The position numbers and the translations under genes were made by a program. A stretch of 64,000 nucleotides of DNA, from contig PQXF01000009.1 of NCBI GenBank assembly GCA_003194445.1, positions 1 to 64,000 on the forward strand, read 5' to 3'. This stretch comes from Candidatus Methanogaster sp. Its GTDB lineage: Archaea > Halobacteriota > Methanosarcinia > Methanosarcinales > Methanogasteraceae. The notes under the pieces are model-generated. The model was not told where the DNA came from and searched no databases. It saw nothing but the letters and a program-made list of their open reading frames with translations. Shown here one piece after another: positions 1 to 8,446 of the stretch; position 1 is the first letter of the stretch, and every line of letters starts with the position of its first letter.

Positions 1-1315
1 GCTCAACTCCAGTCGCTTGAAACCACAGGAATTTGGGATTTTTCTCAACTCAAATATGCGGGAAGTCGACCGAGGAAACGTGACAGAATGTAGGAGAGGA
101 TTGGCATATTTTTATGAGAAAGCCGTGGGGGTAAGGATAACATTCCCATAGAACTCGCCGGGCCAGAGTCTTACCCACACATCTTCCCGGTCGAAGGGAT
201 ATTTTGAATAATCGAATTGCTGACGCAGGACCGCTCTGAAGTACCACCCGGTAACCCCATTATCCAGTTTATAAGCTTCTTCGATCTTTATCTGCTCAGC
301 CTCCGGAAAGATTACTCCGTGTGACACGTTGGCGGTTCTACTATCTGAATGGTCCTGCCAGACATATCCGGTCACAATCACGTTATTCGCGCTTGAAAAC
401 CGCAGAGACTGGAGAAAAATTCCGGTGGGGATTTGTGTCGGTTGATCCGTACTTTGTTTTACCTCAGGATCCTGCAGAAGTTTGTGCATCGCAACTTCCG
501 TACCGACTTTGTCGAATACATCGATACCGTGGCTGCCCCCACCAGATGGGTCTTCCAGAGCAAGATACCATATAAAACCGGTTCCAAGTGCACATAGGAT
601 AGAGAACACGATCACCACAGCCCAGAGACTGCTGGAACTGTCTTTGTCTACGCGGAAGATAAGTATGGATAAGAAGAAGAGGAATGCCATAACAGCCAGG
701 GCAATATGGATCAGTAAGTGACGCTGAGAAGTTTTTATGCTTTCTAAGATGATATCTTCGACAAACACCACCCCCAGTGTCCAGTTACTCGACGGAATCT
801 GCTCATAAAAGACCCACAACGTCCTGCCTGTATGATTGACAAAAATCTTTTGATGCTCGCCAGGATTCATATCCCGGCTGATCAACCGCAGTGTTTCATC
901 GGTTTCCTGTAACTCTTTTATGTCTCTGCCGAGGTACTCCCGGATCGGATGAGCAACCACGGTCCCTTCTTCTGTGATGATAAACCCATATCCCGCGTCA
1001 CCCAGATCAAGTGACCCAACCAGATCTCGCACATCATCCAGGGAATAAACCGCTGCGATGGCACCGGCAGGGGTTTTCTCTCCGCTTGACTCATCGGCGC
1101 GATAGAAAGGGCGGGCATGAACTGCCAGAACCGTGTCGCTCGCCGTTCCGAAATATGGATCGATCCAGCCAGCACCTTCGTCCAGCGGTTGGTGATACCA
1201 CGCGGTTCGCGGTCCGGTTCCATCCTCGACATCCGGCAGGGTGTAATCATACAAATTCTCGATTCGAATCAGTCGAGGCTCTCCACACGCCCATATATAG
1301 TAAGGGGCATAAAGC

Positions 1316-1687
1316 TAGGGTGATGAAAAGATACGTCTACCTCAAACTGAATCGGTCTTATTTTTGTTCCGTTTTGGTACTGGGACAAAACATCGCGCCA
1401 GGTAGATTGAACTGACTGCCACTGGTTTTTCTTGCACCGCGAAGGAATTGGATGATATTTGGGGTTCATAATCGGACTAACGGAACTACTATACCAAACT
1501 GATCCCATTTTTGTTTCGTTCAGTACTTGATGCAAAGATCTTACAGTATGTGATCACTCATCGATATTTGTGAAACATGCCGCATTCAGCACGCCACTTA
1601 TCCATTGTCTATTGCGGACGGGGTGACAAAAAGGAACAGAAATAGGATTAATCTATTGGGCTGGATGAACGTCTTTTCATCAGCCCA
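1316..1687. mobile_element. 372-bp miniature inverted-repeat element with 9-bp target duplication
   Basis: The identical 9-mer GCATAAAGC lies at 1307-1315 and 1688-1696. Between the copies, the left end starts TAGGGTGATGAAAAGA and the right end, read inward on the other strand, starts TGGGCTGATGAAAAGA, so 14 of 16 terminal bases match. Removing the segment and one 9-mer rejoins two parts of the Cache gene in the expected order (ending LYAG-like at the right, LYAPYYIW at the left). This fits a non-autonomous, internally deleted DNA transposon. It holds only a short leftward open frame of about 75 codons and no recognisable transposase. A 9-bp duplication occurs in several IS families, so the family is not assigned. 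Confidence 0.8.
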
Positions 1688-1689
1688 GC

Positions 1690-2365
1690 ATAAAGCCCCG
1701 TCTTCGGATCGTACTCGTAAGGCGCATACCCCGCGGAGACGGCAATGGGTTTCGGATGTTCGTCCTGCGTATCTTTCAGTCTTCTATCGACCTGACCGTC
1801 CTCCGGTTTCCCGGTAATGAGGTCATCTGCAATTTGCTCGGTTACTGCCGGCAGCTCACCAGGCATGCTGCTAACCACCCCCACCGCGTACTCCGCCTGA
1901 TTCTCTGCGTCGTCACTGGCATTCTCCGGATAGTATTCATAAAGCACATACCCCTCGGCGATGCCAAAGAGTTCCGGGTGCTCTTCCAGCGTATCTTTCA
2001 GTCTTCCAGCGACCCAATCGTCCTCCGGTTTCCCGGTAATGGGGTCATCTGCAATTTGCTCGGTTACTACAGGCTGCTCACCAGGCGTGCTGCTAACCGC
2101 GCCCACCGCGTACTCCGCCTGATTCTCTGCGTCGTCACTGGCATTCTTCGGATTGTACTCATAGGGCACGTACCCCGCGGCGATGCCAAAGAGTTTCGGA
2201 TGCTCTTCCAGCGTATCTTTCAGTCTTCCAGCGACCTGACCGTCCGCCAGTTCCCGGTACTGATGTCATCGGCAATTGATTTGGTGATGGCTGGCAGTTC
2301 ACCAAGCTCGTTGTTGATCTTCTCCACAGCGCACTCCGCCTGATTCTCTGCGTTATCACTGGCAC
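1690..2365. repeat. Three tandem copies of a ~222-bp segment of the Cache receptor gene
   Basis: Anchor strings (gattctctgcgt) recur at 1899, 2121 and 2342, giving spacings of 222 and 221 bp. Each copy encodes the same 74-residue stretch (NAENQAEYAVG ... GKPEDDWVAGRLKDTLEEHP ... YEYxP) with moderate divergence. The unit covers the segment between the first transmembrane helix and the Cache core, so this is an internal tandem duplication rather than a normal repeat protein. The divergence between copies suggests an old event. Confidence 0.85.
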
Positions 2366-2573
2366 GCCCGAGCATCTGATCGGCGTTGGTTATGTATGTG
2401 TGCCCGAGAACTACCATGAGCAGCAGGCTTGCTATGCAGAGGAGCAGGGAGGCTGTCAGTGTTAGTTTCCGGAGGTTGGCTGTGCCCATTTAGTTGCCTC
2501 ATAAATGCTGTTTCAGCAGATTCCTCGAATACGTTTTATTACACATCGTATGGTATCATTGTGGTGATGGGTG

Positions 2574-2860
2574 TTATTCGGTAGAGGTATGGTTGTGGTG
2601 TAACATCGCGTCGCATTCAGCTATTGCTCGCTGAATAGCGGCTTTTAGATCGGGTGCGACTGCCATCCCGAGACCATACTCACGCTGCTCTGCCACGATT
2701 CCCGAAACGACCCGCGCCCTGGTTTCCGATGGTGCACTAAAGCTGCAACACATCGGCTGCGGTGAGTGATTTCGGGGCGGCTCTGGCACGCCAGAGTCTC
2801 GCTGTCTGGTGTGTCTACCGCGTCAGCGTCATGCAGTGCGGGCGCTGCTGATAGTAGAAG
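2574..2860 (-). pseudogene. Degenerate remnant of a DUF4157-type eCIS-associated gene
   Basis: Two short stretches resemble parts of the intact DUF4157 gene just upstream. Positions 2700-2860 resemble 3957-4080 (the region encoding the Thr-Ile-Gly-Asn-Arg motif before the core domain), and 2600-2665 resemble the segment encoding ATPDLEAAIQQ. The spacing between them is shorter than in the intact gene. It appears to be a broken fossil of a paralogue or of a partial duplication, and no full-length product can be expected. Confidence 0.55.
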
Positions 2861-2918
2861 CTGGGTTGTTTTCTATGCGATGCGTACTGGTTGGCGAGTA
2901 AACATTAATATATTTTAT

Positions 2919-4175
2919 TCAGTATCCAGCACTCTTCAACACTTTTGCTACCCAACGCTGACAATTATTGAACAAAAGACTATAGTTGCCCGGGTTCCTA
3001 TTATTATGTACAGCAGTTGCTATAACACCATCGTCTAAACCTGTGAGCGCCTGAGCATACCCTCCCGTACCTTCGTTCCATCTCAACTCGTTGTTGAAGA
3101 AACCTATATTGTCTATGGGGTTACCACCATTGACCCCCTGTATCATCTGTGGAGTATTGAAAAATATGTGTTCGTGGTACAAGCCAAGATTGAATATATT
3201 TCCCCGCTTGCGCCAGACCCATGGTTTTCCCAGCCAACCCAGACCACCTAATTGACGCCTTGCCGTATATGCAGGCTGAACCACGCCACCACCCGCATTA
3301 TTTGTCACTCCGAGCTTCAATCGTTGTACCGGGTCTCCTTTTAGGTTTGCAAGCTGCTTCTGAAGAGTTGCGTTTTGCTGCACCACATGCGTCATCTCAT
3401 GCGCAAGCAGCTCCTGCCCGCCCCGGCTCCCGGGATCGTACGCGCCATGCCTGAAGAAGATGTCTTGCCCTGTGGTGAAAGCCTGAGCCTGAATCGATCG
3501 ATTGAGCAGGTCAGATTCAGTATCTGTGTGAACCCTCACGCCACCGAAGTCCGCACCAAACGCCTGTTCCATCGGCGCACGAATGCCGCGCGAGAGCGGC
3601 TGCCCGCTGCCCCGCGCCTGCTGGATTGCAGCTTCCAGATCAGGCGTGGCAGCAATTCCGCTGCCGGGCGCACGCTGCACTACCGGCATCATCTGAAGCT
3701 CCTCTTCCTCCTCCGGGATATCCTGTCGCTGGATAGCATCGATCATCTTGCCCTGGAGAAGCTCCTCTTCCTCTTCCGGCATCTCCTGCCGCTGCACCGC
3801 TTGTCCCGGTCCTGCCGGCTGGTTGATCCGGTCCACGACCTGCCCTGCCACCCGGTCAGCTTCCTGCTCGTAGATGTCGCCCGGCGGGTTGATGGTAAGC
3901 TTCGCCTGTATCAGGGATCCATGCGCCAAAGACTCGCGCTGCCCTGCATTGATCCCTGAGAGTAGCTGCCCCACAGCGCGGTTTCCAATGGTGCGCTGAA
4001 GCTGTAGCAGATCAGCAGTGGTGAGCGATTCCGGGGCTGCTGTGGCACGCTGGATGATCGCTGCAGGATGCTGCTGCCGCGTAAGCCCGTGATCCGTACT
4101 TTTCGAAGGTTGCTGCTGCTGTCGGATAGCTGCAGATGGTTTCTTCACATTCCGTACCTGTTCATAGTTAGTCAT
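2919..4175 (-). CDS. DUF4157 (eCIS core domain) protein with HExxH motif, candidate eCIS cargo
   Basis: This 418-residue protein has a disordered Gln-rich N-terminus (1-60) and a TIGNRAVGQLL motif near 60-72. An acidic linker contains two Met-Pro-(Glu)n/Ile-Pro-(Glu)n stretches, near 130 and 150. The DUF4157 core at about 185-270 carries MEQAFGADFGGVRVHTD and the zincin signature HEMTHVVQQ. DUF4157 proteins are encoded next to contractile injection systems and are thought to act in cargo loading or as metalloprotease parts of effectors. The C-terminal 120 residues end with NYSLLFNNCQRWVAKVL, whose Asn-Cys pattern recalls NlpC/P60- or LRAT-like papain-fold enzymes. That resemblance is only suggestive. 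A strong ribosome site (TAAGGAGGAAT) precedes the ATG. It is the last intact gene of the eCIS block. Confidence 0.85.
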   Translation of the reverse strand: MTNYEQVRNVKKPSAAIRQQQQPSKSTDHGLTRQQHPAAIIQRATAAPESLTTADLLQLQRTIGNRAVGQLLSGINAGQRESLAHGSLIQAKLTINPPGDIYEQEADRVAGQVVDRINQPAGPGQAVQRQEMPEEEEELLQGKMIDAIQRQDIPEEEEELQMMPVVQRAPGSGIAATPDLEAAIQQARGSGQPLSRGIRAPMEQAFGADFGGVRVHTDTESDLLNRSIQAQAFTTGQDIFFRHGAYDPGSRGGQELLAHEMTHVVQQNATLQKQLANLKGDPVQRLKLGVTNNAGGGVVQPAYTARRQLGGLGWLGKPWVWRKRGNIFNLGLYHEHIFFNTPQMIQGVNGGNPIDNIGFFNNELRWNEGTGGYAQALTGLDDGVIATAVHNNRNPGNYSLLFNNCQRWVAKVLKSAGY

Positions 4176-4270
4176 TCTATATTCCTCCTTATGTTCTGTT
4201 TTTTGTAAGTTCCGTTCGAGGTTTAAGTGGTTACGCCACTCTTGACTGAAACCACCTCCAACAATATCTA

Positions 4271-5479
4271 TCAGGATGCTGTTGAATTATTAACCGCGGC
4301 TCCTGTAACGTTCTCTGGCGTTATGTCCGGTTTTGCGTATTCATATATGACCTCGGTCTTATTCCAGAGTTCCGTTCGGCTATGGAGTATCTCATACTCG
4401 GACTCCTTTCTAGTCGCGGTGATGTAGAGTTTCATCTTGCAATCGTTATTGGCTCGCACAGTGATTCTGCCTGTAGCCGAGTTTGTCCGGCTCTTATTCA
4501 GTTCCTGATCCAGTTGATCAAAGTTGATACCGAATTTCGGTTTAAGCCCGGTTTCCAACCAATCGATAAACCTGATTTTTCCAATGCCGGGTTTAGGTTT
4601 ATCTTCAGCCACCATCAGCGTTATCCAGCTCACGTTGCTCCTGACTGCCCAGAAGAGGGTTCCGGTTCCTGGATTATCTATCTCAATCTCCACAGGTTTG
4701 AACGTATCCGGTTCCTCTTTATTTATACTTCTGGGATTTGGTGATAGGCGTAAATTGACTGACAGCTCCGGATGTTTGTCCTTTTTGTTGGATATATTAA
4801 ACGGAATCGTCAGTAGTCTGTTCTTCCACAGGATTGACCCGTTGTTAGCTATCGAGATATTTGCATGATACGCCCCCTCCGGATTCGGGCTAAACTCGCT
4901 ATCAGGGGTGTAGAGGGTAATTACAACATTCTGCGATCCCTCCCCTGTGGCATCATGCAGATATATCCAGTCCTTGTCCTCCAGCAGTTCCCACTTAAGT
5001 TTCCCGATATGCTTTATTATTGGCAGATTCCATGGCCATGCCCGGTCTATGGAATACGTATAATCGCGCTCGGAATTTAGTGACAGACTGCCGTTTTGAG
5101 CCTGAACTGGTGATACTGTCAGCTGCGGCTGTGTTGCTAAGAATAACAGGATCAATACAGTAAAGATGGAGATGCCGATGATGATATTCTTCGCCTTTGC
5201 TTTCTTATCTTCAATGACCTCGTGTTCTCTTAATAAAAATTTCTTCTGGTATTCAGTCTTATCGATAACAGAACTGAATGTCTTCTCCTCAAAACCATCC
5301 TTCTCGATTACATAAGCGATCGTCTGCCCGATGTAGTCCTCATCGGTGCTGTAGTCATAGCGACCGTGCTCGTCGGACACAACAGCGGCTATTTCGTTGC
5401 CCTGTACCGCAAGCTTGATTTTTGCAGATACAACAGGAGTGTTATTCTTTGCATTCAGAATTGTGCCGGATATCTTCAT
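4271..5479 (-). CDS. Single-pass membrane protein with carboxypeptidase-regulatory-like domain and Ig-like ectodomain
   Basis: This 402-residue protein starts with a Cna-B/carboxypeptidase-regulatory-like β-sandwich (1-80: ISGTILNAKNNTPVVSAKI...GRYDYSTDEDYIG). A basic stretch and a transmembrane helix (about 99-116: IIIGISIFTVLILLFLA) follow. The rest, roughly 120-402, is β-rich with several potential N-glycosylation sites and an (E/D)NPGTGTLFW segment typical of Ig-like domains such as choice-of-anchor or BACON types. The topology predicts the small domain inside and the large domain outside. It sits between the fibre gene and the DUF4157 gene, so it may anchor the injection particle to the membrane or S-layer. 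That role is inference. No enzymatic motif is visible. Confidence 0.7.
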   Translation of the reverse strand: MKISGTILNAKNNTPVVSAKIKLAVQGNEIAAVVSDEHGRYDYSTDEDYIGQTIAYVIEKDGFEEKTFSSVIDKTEYQKKFLLREHEVIEDKKAKAKNIIIGISIFTVLILLFLATQPQLTVSPVQAQNGSLSLNSERDYTYSIDRAWPWNLPIIKHIGKLKWELLEDKDWIYLHDATGEGSQNVVITLYTPDSEFSPNPEGAYHANISIANNGSILWKNRLLTIPFNISNKKDKHPELSVNLRLSPNPRSINKEEPDTFKPVEIEIDNPGTGTLFWAVRSNVSWITLMVAEDKPKPGIGKIRFIDWLETGLKPKFGINFDQLDQELNKSRTNSATGRITVRANNDCKMKLYITATRKESEYEILHSRTELWNKTEVIYEYAKPDITPENVTGAAVNNSTAS

Positions 5480-5497
5480 AGTGCCACCCTTAACCTA

Positions 5498-6481
5498 TCA
5501 TTCCATAATTTCATAATACCTAAACTCGACATCTATCTTCTTCTTTGACAGGTTCCTCACAACCAGCGCGTATGAGAACTCGTTGTGTTCTCTCTCCACC
5601 CGCCACCGCCATTCGATGGTTGAATCCGGAGTGATCGGGATCACACTGGTCATAAAAAATCGGTGTTTGGTGGACGGTTCGGTAAATTCCACCTTCGCTT
5701 CAGACCTTGGTCCTATCTCGGCAGTACCCGAACCTACCACATTCCGCATCCTGGAGATGGATACGGATCCTCTGGCGATCTGATCCCCTCCAACCATGTC
5801 GCGGTCCAGTGTTCCGGCAAGTGTTCCGGAAACATCCAGATCCCCTTTAAGGATGGTATTTTGGGATAGCACCTCTATTCCGGGTTTCGATCCGCCAAAC
5901 CCTCGCATCGTTGGCAATCCGGTGCGATCCGGATTGTCTGTTGGAATTGAAAATGCAATGCTGTTTGCTTCGATATCGCCTCCAACGTTTCCCGCGTGTA
6001 TGCAATCCGCCGTATCTATCGATTCCAACAGATCTTTTTTCCGATCATACGCAAGCTCTGCCAGAACGATCTTTATAGAGGGTTCATCCGGCTTTTCCGG
6101 GTCATATTCGATACGCGGCTCCTCGATGATACGAGTATACCCTTTTTCGCCCTCCCCTTCTTTAAAGTCGGTTTCGTGTTCGCTGTAGGATATGGTGAGG
6201 TAGAGCTTTGCCGCCGTCGATGTAGAGAGATCAACCTCCTTTAATTGATCGACCACGATCTGTCGCCCAAGACTGTCGATAGCCATACCCATGCTAACGG
6301 TCACATTCTTTTTGCCAGACTTTTCCACATGGAGACCTTGTGCGATGCCCCACGTATGGACGTTTCTGTTGTGTGCCATGAGCGCATCAGCATGATACTG
6401 CTGCTCATCCTTGAAGTCAGATTCGCCCAGCAACTGACCGGTGAAATAATTCAACCGCTTATCTGCTCTTTTTTCAGCCAT
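5498..6481 (-). CDS. Tail-fibre-like protein of the contractile injection system
   Basis: The protein is 327 residues. The N-terminus (RLNYFTGQLLGESDFKDEQQYH, residues 9-30) is a motif found in proteins encoded beside phage-tail-like baseplates. A β-rich domain follows with SMGMAIDSLGRQIVV. The middle contains SGTLAGTLDRDMVGGDQIARGSVS, typical of fibre shafts, and the C-terminus is a compact β-domain. It is encoded directly downstream of the tail protein I gene, which is the normal place for a fibre or host-recognition protein (Afp13-like position). It lacks long collagen-like or adenovirus-knob repeats. Its binding partner is unknown. Confidence 0.7.
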   Translation of the reverse strand: MAEKRADKRLNYFTGQLLGESDFKDEQQYHADALMAHNRNVHTWGIAQGLHVEKSGKKNVTVSMGMAIDSLGRQIVVDQLKEVDLSTSTAAKLYLTISYSEHETDFKEGEGEKGYTRIIEEPRIEYDPEKPDEPSIKIVLAELAYDRKKDLLESIDTADCIHAGNVGGDIEANSIAFSIPTDNPDRTGLPTMRGFGGSKPGIEVLSQNTILKGDLDVSGTLAGTLDRDMVGGDQIARGSVSISRMRNVVGSGTAEIGPRSEAKVEFTEPSTKHRFFMTSVIPITPDSTIEWRWRVEREHNEFSYALVVRNLSKKKIDVEFRYYEIME

Positions 6482-6500
6482 TATCTACTCCTTTTAGTAT

Positions 6501-7535
6501 CTATAACAATGTATTCTCTCCAACATCCGAATTGACGCCCACCACCATCCGGGGTTGTGTCATCTTCAACCAGTAATCCGTATGCACTGGTTTTTCGGAA
6601 TCTATAATCTCCTCAATAGCTCTCTTCTTATCCTTCCACGCCCTGATGTCAGAAACATGAACTTTTTTTATACTGTGTACGGTAAGCTTTCCGTTATTCC
6701 TTTTAACGTCCAGTTTGTGCGCGGTTCCATCGATTGTGAGGATCGCGCTCTTCTCCGAGTCGTCAAGCACTATCCCGGCTGAATTTTCGTACCCCTCGAT
6801 GTAGATCGTTTTGCCATCTTCGGACTTATGAACATCTGCACCGTCTGCCCAGCAAACACCGTAATCATCTATGAGGGCGTTTATGAGCACATCACTATCA
6901 CTCCCTGGGACGCGATCCCAGTCGAAGAGATACGTCACATCCACGTTAACGATAAAGAAATACGGGGGAAATCCACCAATTCTGGAGTTCTTTCCGACCT
7001 GCGATGTAACCCCAATCTGAAACGGATCTACTTCGTCAACGATGGTCACACGTTTGCCCACATATATTTTCAGATACTCTTCAAGCCCTGTTTTTGTTCC
7101 GCGCATCCGGTAGATCGGGAGTATCCTTGCTATAACCTCTCTCTTCGTCTCAAGTTCCCAGTCCTCTTTCAGGACAAGAGCAGTCCAGCCTGCTATCCAT
7201 CGCAGAAACTCATCCATAAACTCATCGGCATCCACATCCTGCCTGAAATATTTACTGAAGACAGTCTTTTCATCTGACGACAGTGGTGACAGGAATGTAT
7301 CTCCGGTAGCATCAAACAGAAATGAAAATCCAGGATGGAAGATATCTGAAATAATATCGAGAGTCTCTAAAATACCTTTCTTCCCCTCAATCTCACCATC
7401 GTCGATCCCGCTCAACATTTTTTCAAATATCCTGAGATATCGATTTATAAGCGGATCGTCCCCCTCTTCTGCCGCCTGCTGAAACACCGATGGAAGGTAT
7501 TGCATATATCGATTCCCTGATCTCGCGTGATTCAT
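6501..7535 (-). CDS. Phage tail protein I-like baseplate component
   Basis: The 344-residue protein starts YLPSVFQQ...DPLINRYLRIFEKMLSGIDD. It includes FHPGFSFLFDATGD, a segment with FLRWIAGWTALVLKEDW, and RMRGTKTGLEEYLKIYVG (about residues 130-170). These are hallmarks of the phage tail protein I/TIGR02242 family, a baseplate wedge element linking baseplate and fibre in contractile tails. The C-terminal ~170 residues are more variable. Its start codon overlaps the end of the upstream baseplate-J-like gene by 4 bases, so translation is probably coupled. Confidence 0.85.
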   Translation of the reverse strand: MNHARSGNRYMQYLPSVFQQAAEEGDDPLINRYLRIFEKMLSGIDDGEIEGKKGILETLDIISDIFHPGFSFLFDATGDTFLSPLSSDEKTVFSKYFRQDVDADEFMDEFLRWIAGWTALVLKEDWELETKREVIARILPIYRMRGTKTGLEEYLKIYVGKRVTIVDEVDPFQIGVTSQVGKNSRIGGFPPYFFIVNVDVTYLFDWDRVPGSDSDVLINALIDDYGVCWADGADVHKSEDGKTIYIEGYENSAGIVLDDSEKSAILTIDGTAHKLDVKRNNGKLTVHSIKKVHVSDIRAWKDKKRAIEEIIDSEKPVHTDYWLKMTQPRMVVGVNSDVGENTLL

Positions 7536-8443
7536 TCATCATCCTCCTTTACAACCTCGATATTGGTAGAAACAACGTTTACAAGACCGTCTATCTTTTT
7601 AACGTTCATTTCTCCGCTATCAAATCGTACCAGTTCGGACTGCTTGACACCACCAGTCTCTTCGATGATCTGAGCAATCTCATATACGGTAAGCGGCCTC
7701 CCGTATGGCCACCCAGTACCCTCGTCTCCACCACCAAATGGATCAAGATGCTTCAAAATCCTGTCGCGTACATCCTTCTCCACCTTTTCCGGAGTTGTAT
7801 AATGATAGCACACCACTCTGATATCTATGGCAACATCCGTATAAACAGGTCTTTTAACCTTGATTGTCGTTCCGATAAGTTTTCTTGGATTTAAGTAGTC
7901 TGTAACCACCTGCGTAAGCTCTTCATACCCATCGCCACTCTCGGATACGATCACTATCTCAACCTTTTCGTTATCACCGGACTTGTAAACGATCGCTCTC
8001 CCGACTTTATCTGCAGCTTCGATGGCGAGCTGGCAAAAGTCGTCCTCTGTCACTGCCCTGTACCGCGATTTCAAAAAACGTAGAGCTGCTTCTTTGATCT
8101 CTGCGATGCTTTTGTTATCCCCCTCCTCGACCTCTTTTAAGAATTCAAGGATTTGTCTGTGGTACCTGTAGATCCCTGGGTCATTTAGCATACGATCCAC
8201 TTCAGCGACACCCGAAGCGCCTGCTACCAATCGCAGGAAGTTGATGTACGACTCCACTGGTACCCTGTTAATCCTGTAGAGTGTCGTCTCCTCGATCCAG
8301 GAAAGTAATTCAAGAATGGTGATACCGGGATCGGACGGATTATGGTTTGTCCATTTGTCCGTATACTTTGGGATGGACGCAATCATCTCATCCAATATAT
8401 CGGCATAAGTTCTTGTATCCCGGTCTGGTAGTTGAATCGTCAT
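7532..8443 (-). CDS. Baseplate J-like protein, smaller paralogue (Afp11-type position)
   Basis: The 303-residue protein starts TYADILDEMIASIPKYTDKWTNHNPSDPGITILELLSWI, the standard N-terminus of putative baseplate assembly proteins. It contains SRYRAVTEDDFCQLA and a C-terminal gp47/baseplate-J fold (VYTDVAIDIRV ... LTVYEIAQIIEETGGV). It lacks the long β-insertions of its larger neighbour. The two together match the paired Afp11/Afp12 wedge proteins of known injection systems. Its gene starts 3 bases after the larger gene ends. Confidence 0.85.
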   Translation of the reverse strand: MTIQLPDRDTRTYADILDEMIASIPKYTDKWTNHNPSDPGITILELLSWIEETTLYRINRVPVESYINFLRLVAGASGVAEVDRMLNDPGIYRYHRQILEFLKEVEEGDNKSIAEIKEAALRFLKSRYRAVTEDDFCQLAIEAADKVGRAIVYKSGDNEKVEIVIVSESGDGYEELTQVVTDYLNPRKLIGTTIKVKRPVYTDVAIDIRVVCYHYTTPEKVEKDVRDRILKHLDPFGGGDEGTGWPYGRPLTVYEIAQIIEETGGVKQSELVRFDSGEMNVKKIDGLVNVVSTNIEVVKEDDE

Positions 8444-8446
8444 CGT

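Larger units (their letters stand above)
1..2489 (-). pseudogene. Broken Cache-domain membrane receptor gene, possibly Cys-loop-channel-like at the C-terminus
   Basis: Pieces in several frames together describe one gene read leftward. It begins at 2489 with a signal-anchor helix (residues about 9-28) and an extracellular helix rich in Asn/Ala/Glu. A Cache sensor core follows at about 1311-860, with the family-like strings PYYIWACGEPRLIRIENLYDYT-type start (1311-1240), AWYHQPLDEGAGW and VVAHPIREYLG. Two membrane helices lie near 720-560. A last part contains FDYSKYPFDREDVW, which resembles the ligand-binding domain of pentameric channels. Recognisable similarity continues past the stop at 112 in another frame and past the window start. 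The gene is interrupted by a 372-bp insertion at 1316-1687, and the N-terminal sensor segment is repeated at 1690-2365. One repeat unit is 221 rather than 222 bp, which changes frame. Bacterial and archaeal Cache receptors sense small ligands outside the cell. The ligand and the channel assignment here are inference. Confidence 0.72.
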
